This document shows positions 48,200-59,865 of a DNA stretch of 64,000 nucleotides, piece by piece. The notes beneath the pieces are model-generated. The model was given only the letters and a program-made list of their open reading frames with translations, ran no database searches and was not told where the DNA came from. A program made the position numbers and the translations under genes. The first letter of the stretch is position 1. Every line of letters begins with the position of its first letter. The DNA is from Pyxicephalus adspersus (taxonomy: Eukaryota > Chordata > Amphibia > Anura > Pyxicephalidae), in contig NC_092864.1 in the NCBI RefSeq assembly GCF_032062135.1, positions 22,012,052 through 22,076,051 on the forward strand, in the 5' to 3' direction.

Positions 48200-48910
48200 C
48201 AAGCCTAAGCAGTTCTTGGCAGTTTGAAAATACAGAAGGTGGAAAGGACAGAGTGAAAAGAAGATGCGAGATAGACAAACAATAAAGTGTTTGGAAGGTG
48301 AGGGGGACAAAATGATTGGCTATTTTAGTACACAAAGGGATAAAACAGTGGTGAGTATAGCATGGGGGAAGACAGAATGAACAGAATGGGGAAAAATTGG
48401 AGAGAATAGACTTGGTATGAGATGGAAAGACAAAGTGAGTGGATGAAAGAAATTAGGTGAAGCATGGATAGCCAGCTGGATGGAGAGGACGGAGTTCCAT
48501 AAGTGTAAGAGGACAGAGTGGTTTTATGAGGAAGAAGGAAAGTAGCTATGAGATGCAGAGAACACAGTGGCCATAAGGTGAATATCATTTGGTGAAGGAA
48601 GCAGAAGATGGGACAGATAGAGTGGGCAAAAGATAGAGAGGACAATAAGCGGAAAATGAAAAGGAGAGAGTTGGGTAAAATTGAGGAGGGCAGAAATGTA
48701 GAAAGAAAGAGACAAAGATATAGACAGAAGATGGAAAAAATGAAGGGATCAGAAGATGGAGAGGACAAAGTAAGCGGTAGACAGAAGATGGAGTGTTCAG
48801 AGTGATCAGAAGATGGGCAACATTGAGTATGCATAAAATTAAGCGTACAGACTGGGCAGAAGATGGAGCAGTGGTGGGAACATGTTATGAGAATGGAAGA
48901 TGGAGAAGAA
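48200..48910 (-). repeat. Degenerate purine-rich minisatellite
   Basis: Variants of 'GGACAGAGTGGGCAGAAGATGGAGA' repeated over about 700 bp, almost free of C on the plus strand. Open frames on both strands (Ser/Leu/Phe-rich on minus) come from the repeat. Resembles the 34 kb minisatellite read in reverse. Confidence 0.85.
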
Positions 48911-50887
48911 AGTGTATGTACAAGATATAACAAACAGTTTGGAAGAAAAAATTATTAAAAATATATGTAAAAAATGTATTATAGTCACAAAGAGTTGTAA
49001 AACAACGTATTTGAACAAACATTAGATTTGTTGATACAGTCAACAATAAGTAACTTTTTCTCAACACTGTATGAGACTATTAGTTATTACCACTTGTTTT
49101 CTGCACGTTCCTCACCTGAAAAGCAACTCTCCAATGATCACAACTCCTTTATAACATGATGTTTCTGCCTGTTACACACACCAAGGCTAATTTAGGGAAA
49201 TACAATTAGTCTTGTTGGACAGAGTTGCTTTTTAAATGTCAGTAGTAGTGCCCTTATTTCCTGCAGTCATAAATGTGTTCCAGATACACCTAGAATAACA
49301 GTTTTCTACCACACATTGTATAAAATAACATTTTCTGAAAGCAGAGACCCTATAAAATTATGGTAATGGCAAATTTTTATACCATTTGATTATTACTATT
49401 ACCATGCATTCCATTGCTCATTGTCATTGTATGATTTTGTGCTACTGCCCATCAAACTACATTTTCAGATGAAATACACTTAAGTTAATGCTATGCACAC
49501 CAATATAAACAGTTCCTTTTTTATTTAATTTTTTTGTAAAACGTGAAAATGGAATTGTGTCAAGTAAATAGACAGAAGAATATCTATCCTAAAAATTGCA
49601 ATAACCAGGGAATCCATCATTGTAGTGGCGGTAATCAGCAATTTAAGTTCAGAAGTTGAGGTTTGTAGTGATTGAAATAAATTTAAAGTACTGGACACCA
49701 TGACTAATAACATTTTCTCCTTTGTGGAGATTCATAAAATTTGTTTTAAAAAATGGGAAACTATGTAGTCATTTTTTTTATTTTAATTACATGTTTTTTT
49801 TGTGTCAGTATTTTCATAACATAGAATGAACTATTTCTGGGAATGGGTACCATACACCCCAGTTCTCATTTTCCTAGGGTAATGGGGTGGCTATCAGGAG
49901 GTTCCCTAATTCAAGAATGCTTCCAGATTCCAGTAAACTCTCCTTCCTACAGACCCTACAACCATTTGGGGATTAAGTTGAGGGCCTTTCCCTCAACTAT
50001 GCCCCCCATTGTTGGGAGAAGATAGAGGCCTAGTATAGCTAGGAAGGGGGTACCCAAACTGAATTATTTGTCCAAATATTTATTACAATGGTTTCCCCAA
50101 CTCAGAGCCAGTTTTCATAGACAATTTAACTCCAGGACTTACATCACCAGTGGCCATCCAACGGCTGAAGATTATTGCTGTCCTCTTGGATGGTGAAGAT
50201 GGTGCCTTCTGAGGATGCAGAAGGCACCACAGGTTCTATGCCTGGGCCCATGTCAGAACATTAAAAAGTACCAATAAACCTACTTCTGTGTACTGTGACT
50301 GTGCTTTTTTAATTTACTTTGACCCTATATGGTGTAATGCTGCTTTTTACCTTGTGACCTAACAACAAGAGCTGCAAGAAATCTTTCTGTAGAAGCCAGG
50401 AAAAGTTCACAGACTTTGCCAGTCTCTGTGACCAGTGACCAGTGAGAGACAGGGAACATATCAGCGCAAGGAAGATAAGAAGCTCTCTGTATTGCTCGGT
50501 CACCCTGCTTATGCATAGTGCCATACATGGTCCTCATAATCCCTTTATATCTGTTGTACAGTCAAATCAGAATAATCCTTGCTTCTGTGTTACCACTAAA
50601 CTCTAGCAAGACCTAAAACTTACTCCATATCTCCCTCCCCTCTGCTCCCAAAAAGTTGTTATTAAACTTAATCACAAACATCAGCTTCTTTGTATCTGTG
50701 CTCATGCAGGCACATTGTTAGAATAGGATGTACAATCCTGTAATACCATGTGTCATTTAATTGCTTTGTGACTATACTGATTGTTAGTGTAGCAGAAATC
50801 ACAGTTAAATAAACACCATGACAGTAGAATATTAAACTTTAGCAGAGACAGGAGAGTCCTCAGCTCACAAAATTACATCTCAAACCT
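48911..50887. other. Unassigned stretch
   Basis: No gene, RNA gene or recurring repeat recognised. Confidence 0.5.
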
Positions 50888-51110
50888 AGGGCCTGATTTA
50901 TAAAGCTCTCCAAGGCTGGAGAGGATACATTTTCATCAGTGAACCAGAGTGATCAAGCAGACCTGGAATGGATATGGTCCAGGGTTGAAAACATTTGCTA
51001 ACAAATACCAAATGGCATTTAGGAAATCCATTCCAGGTTTTCTGGATCATCCAGCTTCATTGATGAAAGTGTATCCTCTCCAGCCTTGGAGCTTTAATAA
51101 ATCAGGCTCA
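50888..51110 (+). mobile_element. 'GGCCTGATTTAT' palindromic MITE, 223 bp
   Basis: GGGCCTGATTTATAAAGCTCTC at the left, TTTAATAAATCAGGCTCA at the right, with the same interior as the 17,973 and 27,314 copies (GGTCCAGG.TTGAAA, CATTCCAGGTTTTCTGGATC). Confidence 0.88.
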
Positions 51111-52779
51111 TTGCATTGTACAAAGGATATTGCCACATTGCTCTGAATGATCAGATCAGTTTCTTTTTAAGCAACTATTGAGATCGATGTTCTACTTCGG
51201 ATCCACTTTAATGAAAGATATATACTATAAATATATATTAATACAAATTGCAAAATAAAGGTGTGACCATTTTCCTACCACAAATAATATGTCAGTGTAA
51301 TAGACTTGGTTTATTATTATTATTGGGCTACCTATAATATTTGGCTTGGTTTGGCAACCTTGCCATTTGCTGTGTTGAAGGTGTGTGTATCAGTAAAATT
51401 TTTTGTGACTTGTACTTATAGTAATAATGGGCTATTATTACGGATACACAGCTTTATTATACTGATTAAGGAACTGAGTTTACGTAGCTCCTCTAATTAA
51501 TATGTTCTTACCAAGAATACAAAAATGTGAACCATCCATAATCCAAGTATGAGAGTACATTGGTGAATTGTGATCACATTTAGGCAATTATTGGTATAGA
51601 TTTAATTAACTCGAGAAATGCTGCACAACCTACAGCGTACACTACTTTTTTTAGAGTGATAGACAGGGGTTGGTTGTGACATTTGATCCAAAAGGACACT
51701 GGTATGGTTTTAATTTTAAAAACTATTTTGGCATGTAAACATTCTCATTATTCTAGGTCATGGTGTGTTTATTAGTAGTTTGTTACATTCAACTATACAT
51801 GTTTAAAGGAGAATTTATCCAAACTTCTTCAGTTGTACTGAATGTCAGGATCATATCCCAACATTTATAAACCCCAATGTAGATACTCTTTTGAAGTCAC
51901 TGAGATGTAAAGGAGGCCTATGTCATGGAACAAATATCCCCAAACCGGGGTGGTGGCCTTTTAATTCCATCACCCCATATAATGCCACCCACATATAATG
52001 CATTTTTAACATATCTGTCCTAGCAATTTGATAACAATTTACAATTCATTCATGTAAATCAAATAATTGCCACCTCTTCCTGATTTTCTGACACAGGTAC
52101 AGATTGTGTAATTAGAATAGATTGTCTTTATAAACTTTATAAACTACTCTTTGACAATGAACATCTGCCTTAACAAACACTATTTGGTTGAATTACTGTG
52201 ACTTTAACATTAAATTACAGAGTTGGTATAAATAAATGTCAATGGTATTGCATAGAGTATAACCAATATAGTGTAATTTTGTGTCTAAGAGTAAGCTAGC
52301 TGCATCCTATCCATCTCCTGATATCTTTATGCTAAGCTGGAAAAGGCTGGATGTTTTCATCAAATCTGAAATTCAGCAGGCATTTAAATATACAGATGAG
52401 ATATATACAGACTATGGGAACTGTTTTGTCTGCCATTGGACTGTGTCTGTCTATTCAGTACTGAGATTTTCACAGCAAAGCCCTGTCTGATGGTTAGAAG
52501 ACTTGCTTATTCTCAAGTCTTCAGGCATTTGGATATTCAGATATCTGTCTAGACATTTACCTTAAAATCCCATAAGGGGCACTGGGATTAGGAATTATTA
52601 CTTATTTTGTACAACATTTTGTATATTTTTGAATTGTGAATTATGCTTGTAATAATTACACCTTTCATTTGAATACATATATATGCACTTTTGACGAGAA
52701 AGAAAAACCATGCTTTCAGCCTTCTTCCTTTTAGGTTACACTTACATGTCTGGCTCTGTATAAGATAATCACGCTGTCC
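51111..52779. other. Unassigned stretch
   Basis: AT-rich, nothing recognised beyond GGATCCACTTTAA at 51,199, which looks like an isolated TTAA-MITE end. Confidence 0.5.
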
Positions 52780-53090
52780 CTTGAGCCTACAAGAATGGTT
52801 CCTCAAAGCTCCTCAATTTCTTTGTCAATGGGTCTATTTCCCAAATCCAAAGTCTGTACATTGGCTCCTTATAGCCACCTCTGGTGGCTCGTCATAAACA
52901 TCTATGGGTCTACGAAACAAGTGTGTACAGTGGCCCCTCTGCACAGTGGATCCTCATATATCTTTATGCAGCCATTTATTAAGCCTGTATAGTGGCTCAT
53001 CATAGACTTCTAAAGGGCTGCCCACCGATCCTGAACAATGGTTCTTTAGAGCCGTCTATGGGATCATTTTTTGAACCTGGAGGTGCACAT
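52780..53090 (+). repeat. Degenerate minisatellite, period about 45-60 bp
   Basis: Units of the form '(C/G)TGTACA(G/T)TGGCTCNTCATAGACNTCTATGGG' recur at about 52,854, 52,883, 52,922, 52,984 and 53,030, with unequal spacing and substitutions. Confidence 0.65.
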
Positions 53091-54235
53091 TCGGCAGTCT
53101 TACCTGGGCTAGGACAAAATGGTCTCTCCAAATATGTAGACTGAAATAAAAATTCTTTTAGACAAATATTGCTGCCAAATGTAATAATTTTCAAGGCTTG
53201 TCTGTTCACTAAAATAACGCCTTTATGTACATAGTATGTTTTTTATGAATCTGTCTTTGCTGCTCCTTCAGCCTGGTCAATAAAATATGTACATAATATG
53301 TTACATAATATAATAAGTGCTTTTTACTGTAGTGTATTTTACATGGAAACTCAAGAACATAATGAATTCTCTAATGAATGCTATAAGACGTTGTGGTAAA
53401 ATGACCACTTACTTCTTCGTTGTCTCCATTTGATTTGGCAAGTAAAAGTATTTGTGCACTAAAGTAAACTTAGTTACAGTAACTACAAGTTTGTTATTCT
53501 ATGATTCTAAATGTATTTCCTAAGTTAAAAATAATCCAAAAAAAAAGTCCCTGCAGATTTCCTTGGATGCCCAATTCAGCAATCAGTTGATGGCCTTATG
53601 ACTAATATCAAACTTATCTTGGAAAATTTGGAAACATTGAGCAATCCCTTTTGTTTTTAATATTATGAACCCACCCTTCCTTAATCCATTTTCCTATAGA
53701 TACAACACTTGCACAATTAGCCAAACTATTTATACTGTGGTGAAACAGGCTAAGAAAATACTCTGGGTGGTTGTATTATGATTCATGGCTGCATAGCCAT
53801 TTACTTTCCTAGTTACAAGCTAACTTCTTTTTTACACATCACATGTTCTTGTTTTGTCAGACCTACTATGGAGAATTGACTTTAAATTTAACAGTATACC
53901 TTTACAGGGAAGGGCTGTCCATGGCCACAGTTTTACTGGACCTAATGGTAAATCTAGTCCTGTTGATATTTATTAAAATTACTATATTAGGCAGGACCCC
54001 ACGGTCCTTTTCTCTATTTACTTGTATTGCGGCCATTCACCATCAGGTCGAATCCATGAGTGATGTTGGACAACCACTGTATGTATGTCAGGTTCTTGCC
54101 CGAGAAGAGCCTGACCATTCATAGGTGAGAATCATCTGACTTGCATAGACAGCCTTAGTTCCAGGAGAGAAAAACAGTCAAGGAAAGGGATAAACATTGT
54201 TGCTTCTAGAGACTATAGAGAAAGATAAGTGTTTT
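53091..54235. other. Unassigned stretch
   Basis: No gene or recurring repeat seen. Confidence 0.5.
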
Positions 54236-54489
54236 CTGATGACCTTTGCGGGTATGTCACTGAGCTCTGTACTGGGGTCTAATCTGGGAGTCTTTTACTG
54301 CCAATGGATGTGCAATATTAATCATTTTGCACAGTTTTCCAGTGACAGACCCGTACTGCAGACACCTAGTGCAGACCACAGTTCCAGATTCCAGTAAAAA
54401 ATGACACGTCCCAGCAATATCAGTGACCAATATTATGTTTAGGGGCTTTACAATTCAACATTACAGAAATCGTTTGCCCATTCCTAGTG

Positions 54490-54665
54490 CAGTCTACAGG
54501 GTCTTCCTAGTGAGGTCTGTTACAGAAGTCTGCACTGGGGTCTGTCACTAAGGTCTGTACTGAGGGAGTCTGTAACTAAGGTCTGTACTGAGGGGGTCTG
54601 TAACTAAGGTCTGTACTGAGGGGGTCTGTATCTAAGGTCTGTACTGAGGGGGTCTGTAACTAGGC
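54490..54665 (+). repeat. 28-bp minisatellite, about 4-5 units
   Basis: Units of GTCTGTACTGAGGGGGTCTG plus TAACTAAG repeat at 28-bp spacing with almost no change in the last copies. The first units are shorter (25 bp) and more diverged. Related words (CTCTGTACTGGGGTC) appear at 54,261-54,280. Confidence 0.9.
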
Positions 54666-54889
54666 AAATGTATTTGTTTTGGCTTGCAATACCATTTGTG
54701 TGCAGATGCAACACAAATATTCCTGTCCATCCCTGACTTGGCTCCCTCTGTCCTAGATACATTTTCATGCTGCCCATGAACTTTCGCATCATGTTTCTTC
54801 CCCAACCTTCAAAATCTCCCACTGAAATCTTCCTGTCTGGTAATAACTGGGTTGTTTAGCCCACTTCAAAGGCATGCTGTCTTTTTTGG

Positions 54890-55073
54890 ACACAATCCAC
54901 CCACTCTCCTATCACAGGCTCAGATTTGTGATGGGAGAGGGGTGGGTTCTGGCATCATGACATCACTAAAGGGTAGGTTTCTTCCCCTTTGAGTGACACC
55001 CAGCTCCCTGCACATGCGTCCCTGCGTCCAGTAAATTTAGTGGTAAATCAGTCCCAAATGGTTTGTTACCACT
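54890..55073 (-). mobile_element. hAT MITE, same family as 60,425-60,697 (reverse orientation, partial)
   Basis: Read on the minus strand it starts CAGTGGTAACAAACCATTTGG. It goes on with CCACTAAAT, GGGTGTCACTCAAAGGGGAAG, AGTGATGTCATGATGCCAG and AACCCACCC. The 60.4 kb element has the same words in the same order. The far end is not alignable. Confidence 0.72.
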
Positions 55074-55323
55074 GCCCTAGATGGCCTTTCCACTTCTCCA
55101 CTTAGTTATTAATGGCTTTCTCACTCATTACCTCTTCCCATGCACAGCTCCAAAACTTCTCTAAAGCGGCCACCACACTCTGAAACCACCTTCCCCACCC
55201 AATGCCCTAATAGCCAACTTTTTAAACTTGCCTCCTTAAGTGGATCTGTCCACTAACCACCTTTTATAGTTATGGAAACCATTCCCAAGAAATACAAACT
55301 TTTGTTGTTCACTATTCTATAGA

Positions 55324-55325
<2 letters not shown>

Positions 55326-55364
<39 letters not shown>
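55326..55364. repeat. (CT)n microsatellite, about 19 units
   Basis: Uninterrupted CT repeat. Confidence 0.98.
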
Positions 55365-55365
<1 letters not shown>

Positions 55366-56296
55366 AAACCCATGACAGACTTGTGTGTTAGAAATCACGG
55401 ACATAATTGTGTCTCTTTGTAGACATTTATGAATATTCAACTAACAATAGAAGTTTAAGAAGTAATGAAACCTTAGACTCATTTCTATTAAAGTTATTTT
55501 TAGAACTTGAGTGTTGTGCTATTCATTCATGAAGTAATTTTTTCCATCTTCTATAACCTGTGCAAACTGACACTCCACACTTCAGCCACTTTCTTATGTA
55601 CATTAAACTCTACCCGAAACTCTAAACTGGAGTGCTTTGCTACCCTCAAACCCTAGGACCCTGTGATATGCAAATAGAAGTAACCAACTACAATTGGCTG
55701 ATCATTCTTTTGACCTTAATACCCAGCTGTGGCAGGGGTTGTTTTATAGTCAGCAGCCAGAAACAATGCAATCTATGCTATGCTGTCACAATTAAAAAGA
55801 AACAATCATTTTTTTATTTAGGCAAGAAGATTGTTCTGACTTATTAGTGAAATGTGAAAGGTGTAGCAGTGCAGTAATGAGCATACGTGCTTCTTCTCAG
55901 CATGTAAAATAATTGACTCTTGTGCTATTTCTTTCTCTCACTCTTAGCTTTGCTTTATAAGGACTTTATTTCTGGATGACACTAAACATATCCCCCCCAA
56001 AAAAAAAAATTCATTGAAATACACAGGGTGTTTGTATATACTATGCCCTATCCTTCTGTCTCTCTGCCACTTTCCACCCTATACTTGCTGGCAACTCCTA
56101 GCTGTTAAAATGACAGCAGGGAATTTCTGGGTAAATATAGCAGCTATAGAAGTCAAAAATGGACTGCTTGCTTTAAAGTTTGTAAACACTGTTCAGACAC
56201 TGATCATTGTTCATTTTGTAACTTCCTTGTTTTATTCATTTTCAAGTCAATGGGGTGAGATTAGATCTGCATATGATCAGTTACGACAATCCAACC

Positions 56297-56567
56297 CAGT
56301 GTTTCTCAACCAGGGTTCATCCAGGGGTTGTTAGGGGTTTCTTAAGCAATGAGCAATTTGTGCCTCTGGGGTTTAAGTGACACCAATGATCATTTTGGCT
56401 ATCTGTAAGGGTAATATTCTTCCCAATGGCCAGCAATGTAAGAGACATGTTTTCACACTGACCACCACTTTAATGTACTGTGAGCTGTGGATATAGTAAT
56501 TATAGAAGGGGTTCCCTAAAAGTTTTTCTTCTAAGAGTCCCTGTGTTAAAGAGGTCAAGAAACACTG
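56297..56567 (-). mobile_element. hAT-type MITE, 'CAGTGTTTCTCAACC' family, copy 5, with 8-bp target duplication
   Basis: Ends CAGTGTTTCTCAACC and, inverted, CAGTGTTTCTTGACC. Flanking octamers ATCCAACC and ATCTAACC differ at one base, fitting the 8-bp duplication made by hAT transposases. Interior matches the other copies in reverse (ACCACTTTAATGTACTGTGAG; CTTAAGCAATGAGCAATTTG). Confidence 0.88.
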
Positions 56568-57605
56568 ATCTAACCTGTACACCTGTACAATATATAAACA
56601 AAATGTATTTCTATTCACCTCCCCTTATCAACACTTAGTTTACCATTATCAGTCTTAAATGAACCCCCTTCCCTGGTTTTCCATTTTTACTTTACTTTGA
56701 TATTTGAACTTTTTTATTCTTTCATTTTGTTTGCAAATTTCTATAATTTAGTATTAGATTAAAAAATATATATATTTTTTTTTTTAAAGAAAGCATTTAC
56801 CTAATTTTATTTTGTAAATAACTTTGTAATTCTTCGTTCAAGAATTTTTGTGTCCTTTAAATTACTGTCATTTTGGTGATATATATTTCATCATTATATT
56901 TACAATAACCTAAATGATTGAGTTTATAAAAAAATATAAAAGCAATATAAAATAATTTTTGCACAACGGTATTACCAAAAGAAATTCATATTTGTCCATT
57001 CAAATATTTAATATTAATTCAAATTACATTTAAATCACTGAATAAAAAGGCCCACCAATAAAAGCACAACAATAAACATTTCTGTGGTCCATATTAGGTG
57101 CACAGGTGTGAAGGTTATTAGGTTTAGTAGTTACATTATTTTGTGTTTTTAACATACACCTGTGTATTCTAATGCAGAATTGTGTCAATTTGTTGACTTC
57201 TCATATATTATTTTTAATGTATGTACAGTCAGTGCCATGTGAAAATTACACCATATAATAAAGTACTAAATGTAGAATACCTAGACATGTCTTAATTGCA
57301 TATGATATGCTATATGAGTACTTTGTCATCTATGCAGGAATGATGGAAAGTCTCCAATATTAAATGCCTAATAAACCTCAGTCACAAACTTCTTTTTATA
57401 AATTAGGAATTAGTAAGTCTGGCAGTTTTGTAACAGAAATTAATTAAAACATAAAGGTAATTATGTGCATACGTTTACATTCACACTTTTTGTCTCTATC
57501 TTGGTAACATCTATGGGTAAAACCAGGCAGCCGACTTTTAGTCTAAAATAACTGATAATACCAAAGAGTTGGCTGCATGTAGTTTAACAATATTAAAAAT
57601 ATCTC
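56568..57605. other. Unassigned AT-rich stretch
   Basis: Very AT-rich, with T and A runs near 56,775. Nothing recognised. Confidence 0.5.
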
Positions 57606-57655
<50 letters not shown>

Positions 57656-57659
57656 CCTG

Positions 57660-57716
<57 letters not shown>

Positions 57717-57720
57717 ATAT
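57606..57720. repeat. (ATCT)n microsatellite, about 27 units, one interruption
   Basis: Tetranucleotide tract broken once by ATCCCTGT near 57,652-57,660. Its frame reads as Leu-Ser-Ile-Tyr repeats, which is not a protein. Confidence 0.98.
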
Positions 57721-58248
57721 TCCAATCCTAGCTAACAAAATGCACCTTTCTGTTCATTACTTCTAGAATCAGACCTCCTCCAAGCTCATCCAAGGGACCT
57801 GCACAGAGTTCTTCAAACACAGTAAAATAGTTTTTATAAGTCCTTTAAACAACCAGCAGTGTACAAATATATTCTATGTCCCAAAAATGGCTCCTTTTAC
57901 CTGCAGGCTTGAAGAGGGGCATATTTTGGATGTAAACACCATTGATGTCCAGGGGGACTTATTTTACATGTTGACCATTTGCAGAGCTAATAGGCAAACC
58001 AATGTCAAACTTAAGTCCTGGAAAGCCGGACTTTGGGAACATGTATGAATCCCAAAATAAAAGATATATTATCTTTGCCTTCACAGGGTTATTAGCTCTC
58101 CCTAACTGCACCAACACATTGACAAAGTGTACATTGTGTGTCTACCCATTGATAAATTAGGATATTGTGTTACCTAATCCGTCAAATGAATAGCTTTTGT
58201 GATTGAGCTTGCCAAAGTTAATGTCCCGCAATATAGGTTGTTCATCAT

Positions 58249-58567
58249 TGGGCCTGATTTATAAAAACCATCTTAGACTGGACAAGATAGACTGTCATGG
58301 GAAAACCTGTGTGATCCAGCAAACCTGGAATAGATTTCTTGCAAATCATTTACAATCATTTGACAAATGTTTTCAATCCTAGACCAGATCCATTTAAGGT
58401 TTGCTGAATCAGCAAGTTTCACCCATAATAGGTTATCCTCGAGTCTTGGAGAGCTTTCATAAATCAAAGCCTTGGAGAGATTAAAGCTCTTCAAGGCTGG
58501 ATCACCCAGGTTTACTGATGAAAGTGTATCCTCTTCAGCCTTGGAGAGCTTTAATAAATCAGGGCCA
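58249..58567 (+). mobile_element. 'GGCCTGATTTAT' MITE, 319 bp, with an internal second copy end
   Basis: Starts TGGGCCTGATTTATAAAAACC. At 58,447-58,465 it reaches an end-like GGAGAGCTTTCATAAATCA. It then resumes with GCCTTGGAGAG...GATCACCCAGGTTTACTGATG and finishes TTTAATAAATCAGGGCCA. Best read as one copy with a second right part joined to it. Confidence 0.78.
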
Positions 58568-58740
58568 TTGTCTCTGAAGATAAACCTGCAAAATTTTCAT
58601 CCATTTCCAGAACTTTGTGAAACACTTGTTTTTTTCAAGACCCCACCGTGGTTCCTTTTTTATGGATTCTACGTTTTTATTGTATTCTAAATGATGGCTC
58701 TAGTATATATCGGTAACACATATGCATGTTGATACTTAAT

Positions 58741-58880
58741 ATTATTATTATAAAACAGTATTTATATAGCACCAACATATTATGCAGCACTGTACATTAA
58801 ATAGGGGTTGCATATGACAAACAGATACAGACAATGACACAGGAGGAGGAAGTACGCTGCCCAGAAGAGCTAGTGGGGGA
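58741..58880 (+). repeat. Interspersed repeat sharing the 'TTTATATAGCACCAACATATTA' start
   Basis: Followed by GCAGCACTGTACATTAAATAG, then GACACAGGAGGAGGAAG and CTGCCCAGAAGAGC. The opening resembles the start of the family B copy at 61,857. Frog-type repeat, class not assigned. Confidence 0.55.
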
Positions 58881-59519
58881 TGGTATCAGTTTGGAATTGT
58901 TTGGAGATGCCACTATGCTTTCCTATTAAAATAGAAGTCTAATTATAGAAAGAAGGCAAGATATGGAAGTAATGACTTCTATACCTTAGGCAACACCTCA
59001 TGCCAAATTATTATAATGTGGTCAATTAATTGCACCCTCAGGTACACACATTTAGATGAATCATCTTCTCATCTCACGTGAAATAGGACAATTGCTTGCT
59101 GGTAGAGCCACTTATGCAAATAATGAGTCTTAACCAACATCAATGCAAAGCATTTGTATAGAATGTTGGTAAACATCAGTGTAAAGCCATTTGGCAATTT
59201 CTATCCTAACAAAAGCCTATTGATCACTGCAGCCTATGAAACTTCCAAAGCCAAGCTTTGATACAAAAAGCAAATCAAGATATATTGGCATACAGCAACA
59301 AGTATAACAACTTAGACCAAGGGCAAAGTGTTGTTTCAGTGGTATTTTGAGCCTTCTGCATTCTGTATCAAACTGAAAAAGTGTGAGAAAAAGAAAGTAC
59401 ATCCTCTTTCAATCCTAAGGTTTTGAATATTAGGGCATAATAAAATCACAGGGTCCTCTGCTTAAAAATTAGGTAATTAAAAACCTCAGATAAACAGAAA
59501 CATAAGACCATAAAAATAT

Positions 59520-59816
59520 GAATACCTAGTATTTATATAGTGCAGGCAGATTACACAGTGCTTTGCAAGTCCATAGTCATCTCGCTAACTGTCCCTCGTG
59601 GGTGCTCACAATCTGCCTGATTTATGAAAGCCTATGTTGAGGGAAAGCCAAATAACCTAACTGCATGTTTTGTTTTTGGGAGATGTGGAAGGAAACTGGA
59701 GTGCCTAGAGGAATGTACAAACTCCTTGCGGATAGTGTCTTTGCCCAGATTTGAACCTATTATCTAGTGCTGCAAAGGCAAGAGTGCTAGCCACCAAGCC
59801 AACCATGCTGCCCATA
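59520..59816 (+). repeat. Interspersed repeat family B, copy 3
   Basis: TATTTATATAGTGC...CAGTGCTTTGCAAGTCC, CTAACTGTCCCTCGTGG, GGAAGGAAACTGGAGTGCC, AACTCCTTGCGGATAGTG, AGTGCTGCAAAGGCAAGAG and GCTAGCCACC: the same order as 28,385-28,755. Confidence 0.8.
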
Positions 59817-59865
59817 ATATGCCATGTCATTATTTATTCACCCAAGACAGTCAAAATGCAGAACA

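Noticed and set aside
48325..48933. A 202-codon minus-strand open frame rich in Ser, Leu and Phe
   Set aside because: Same cause: a purine-rich minisatellite with few stop codons in any frame.
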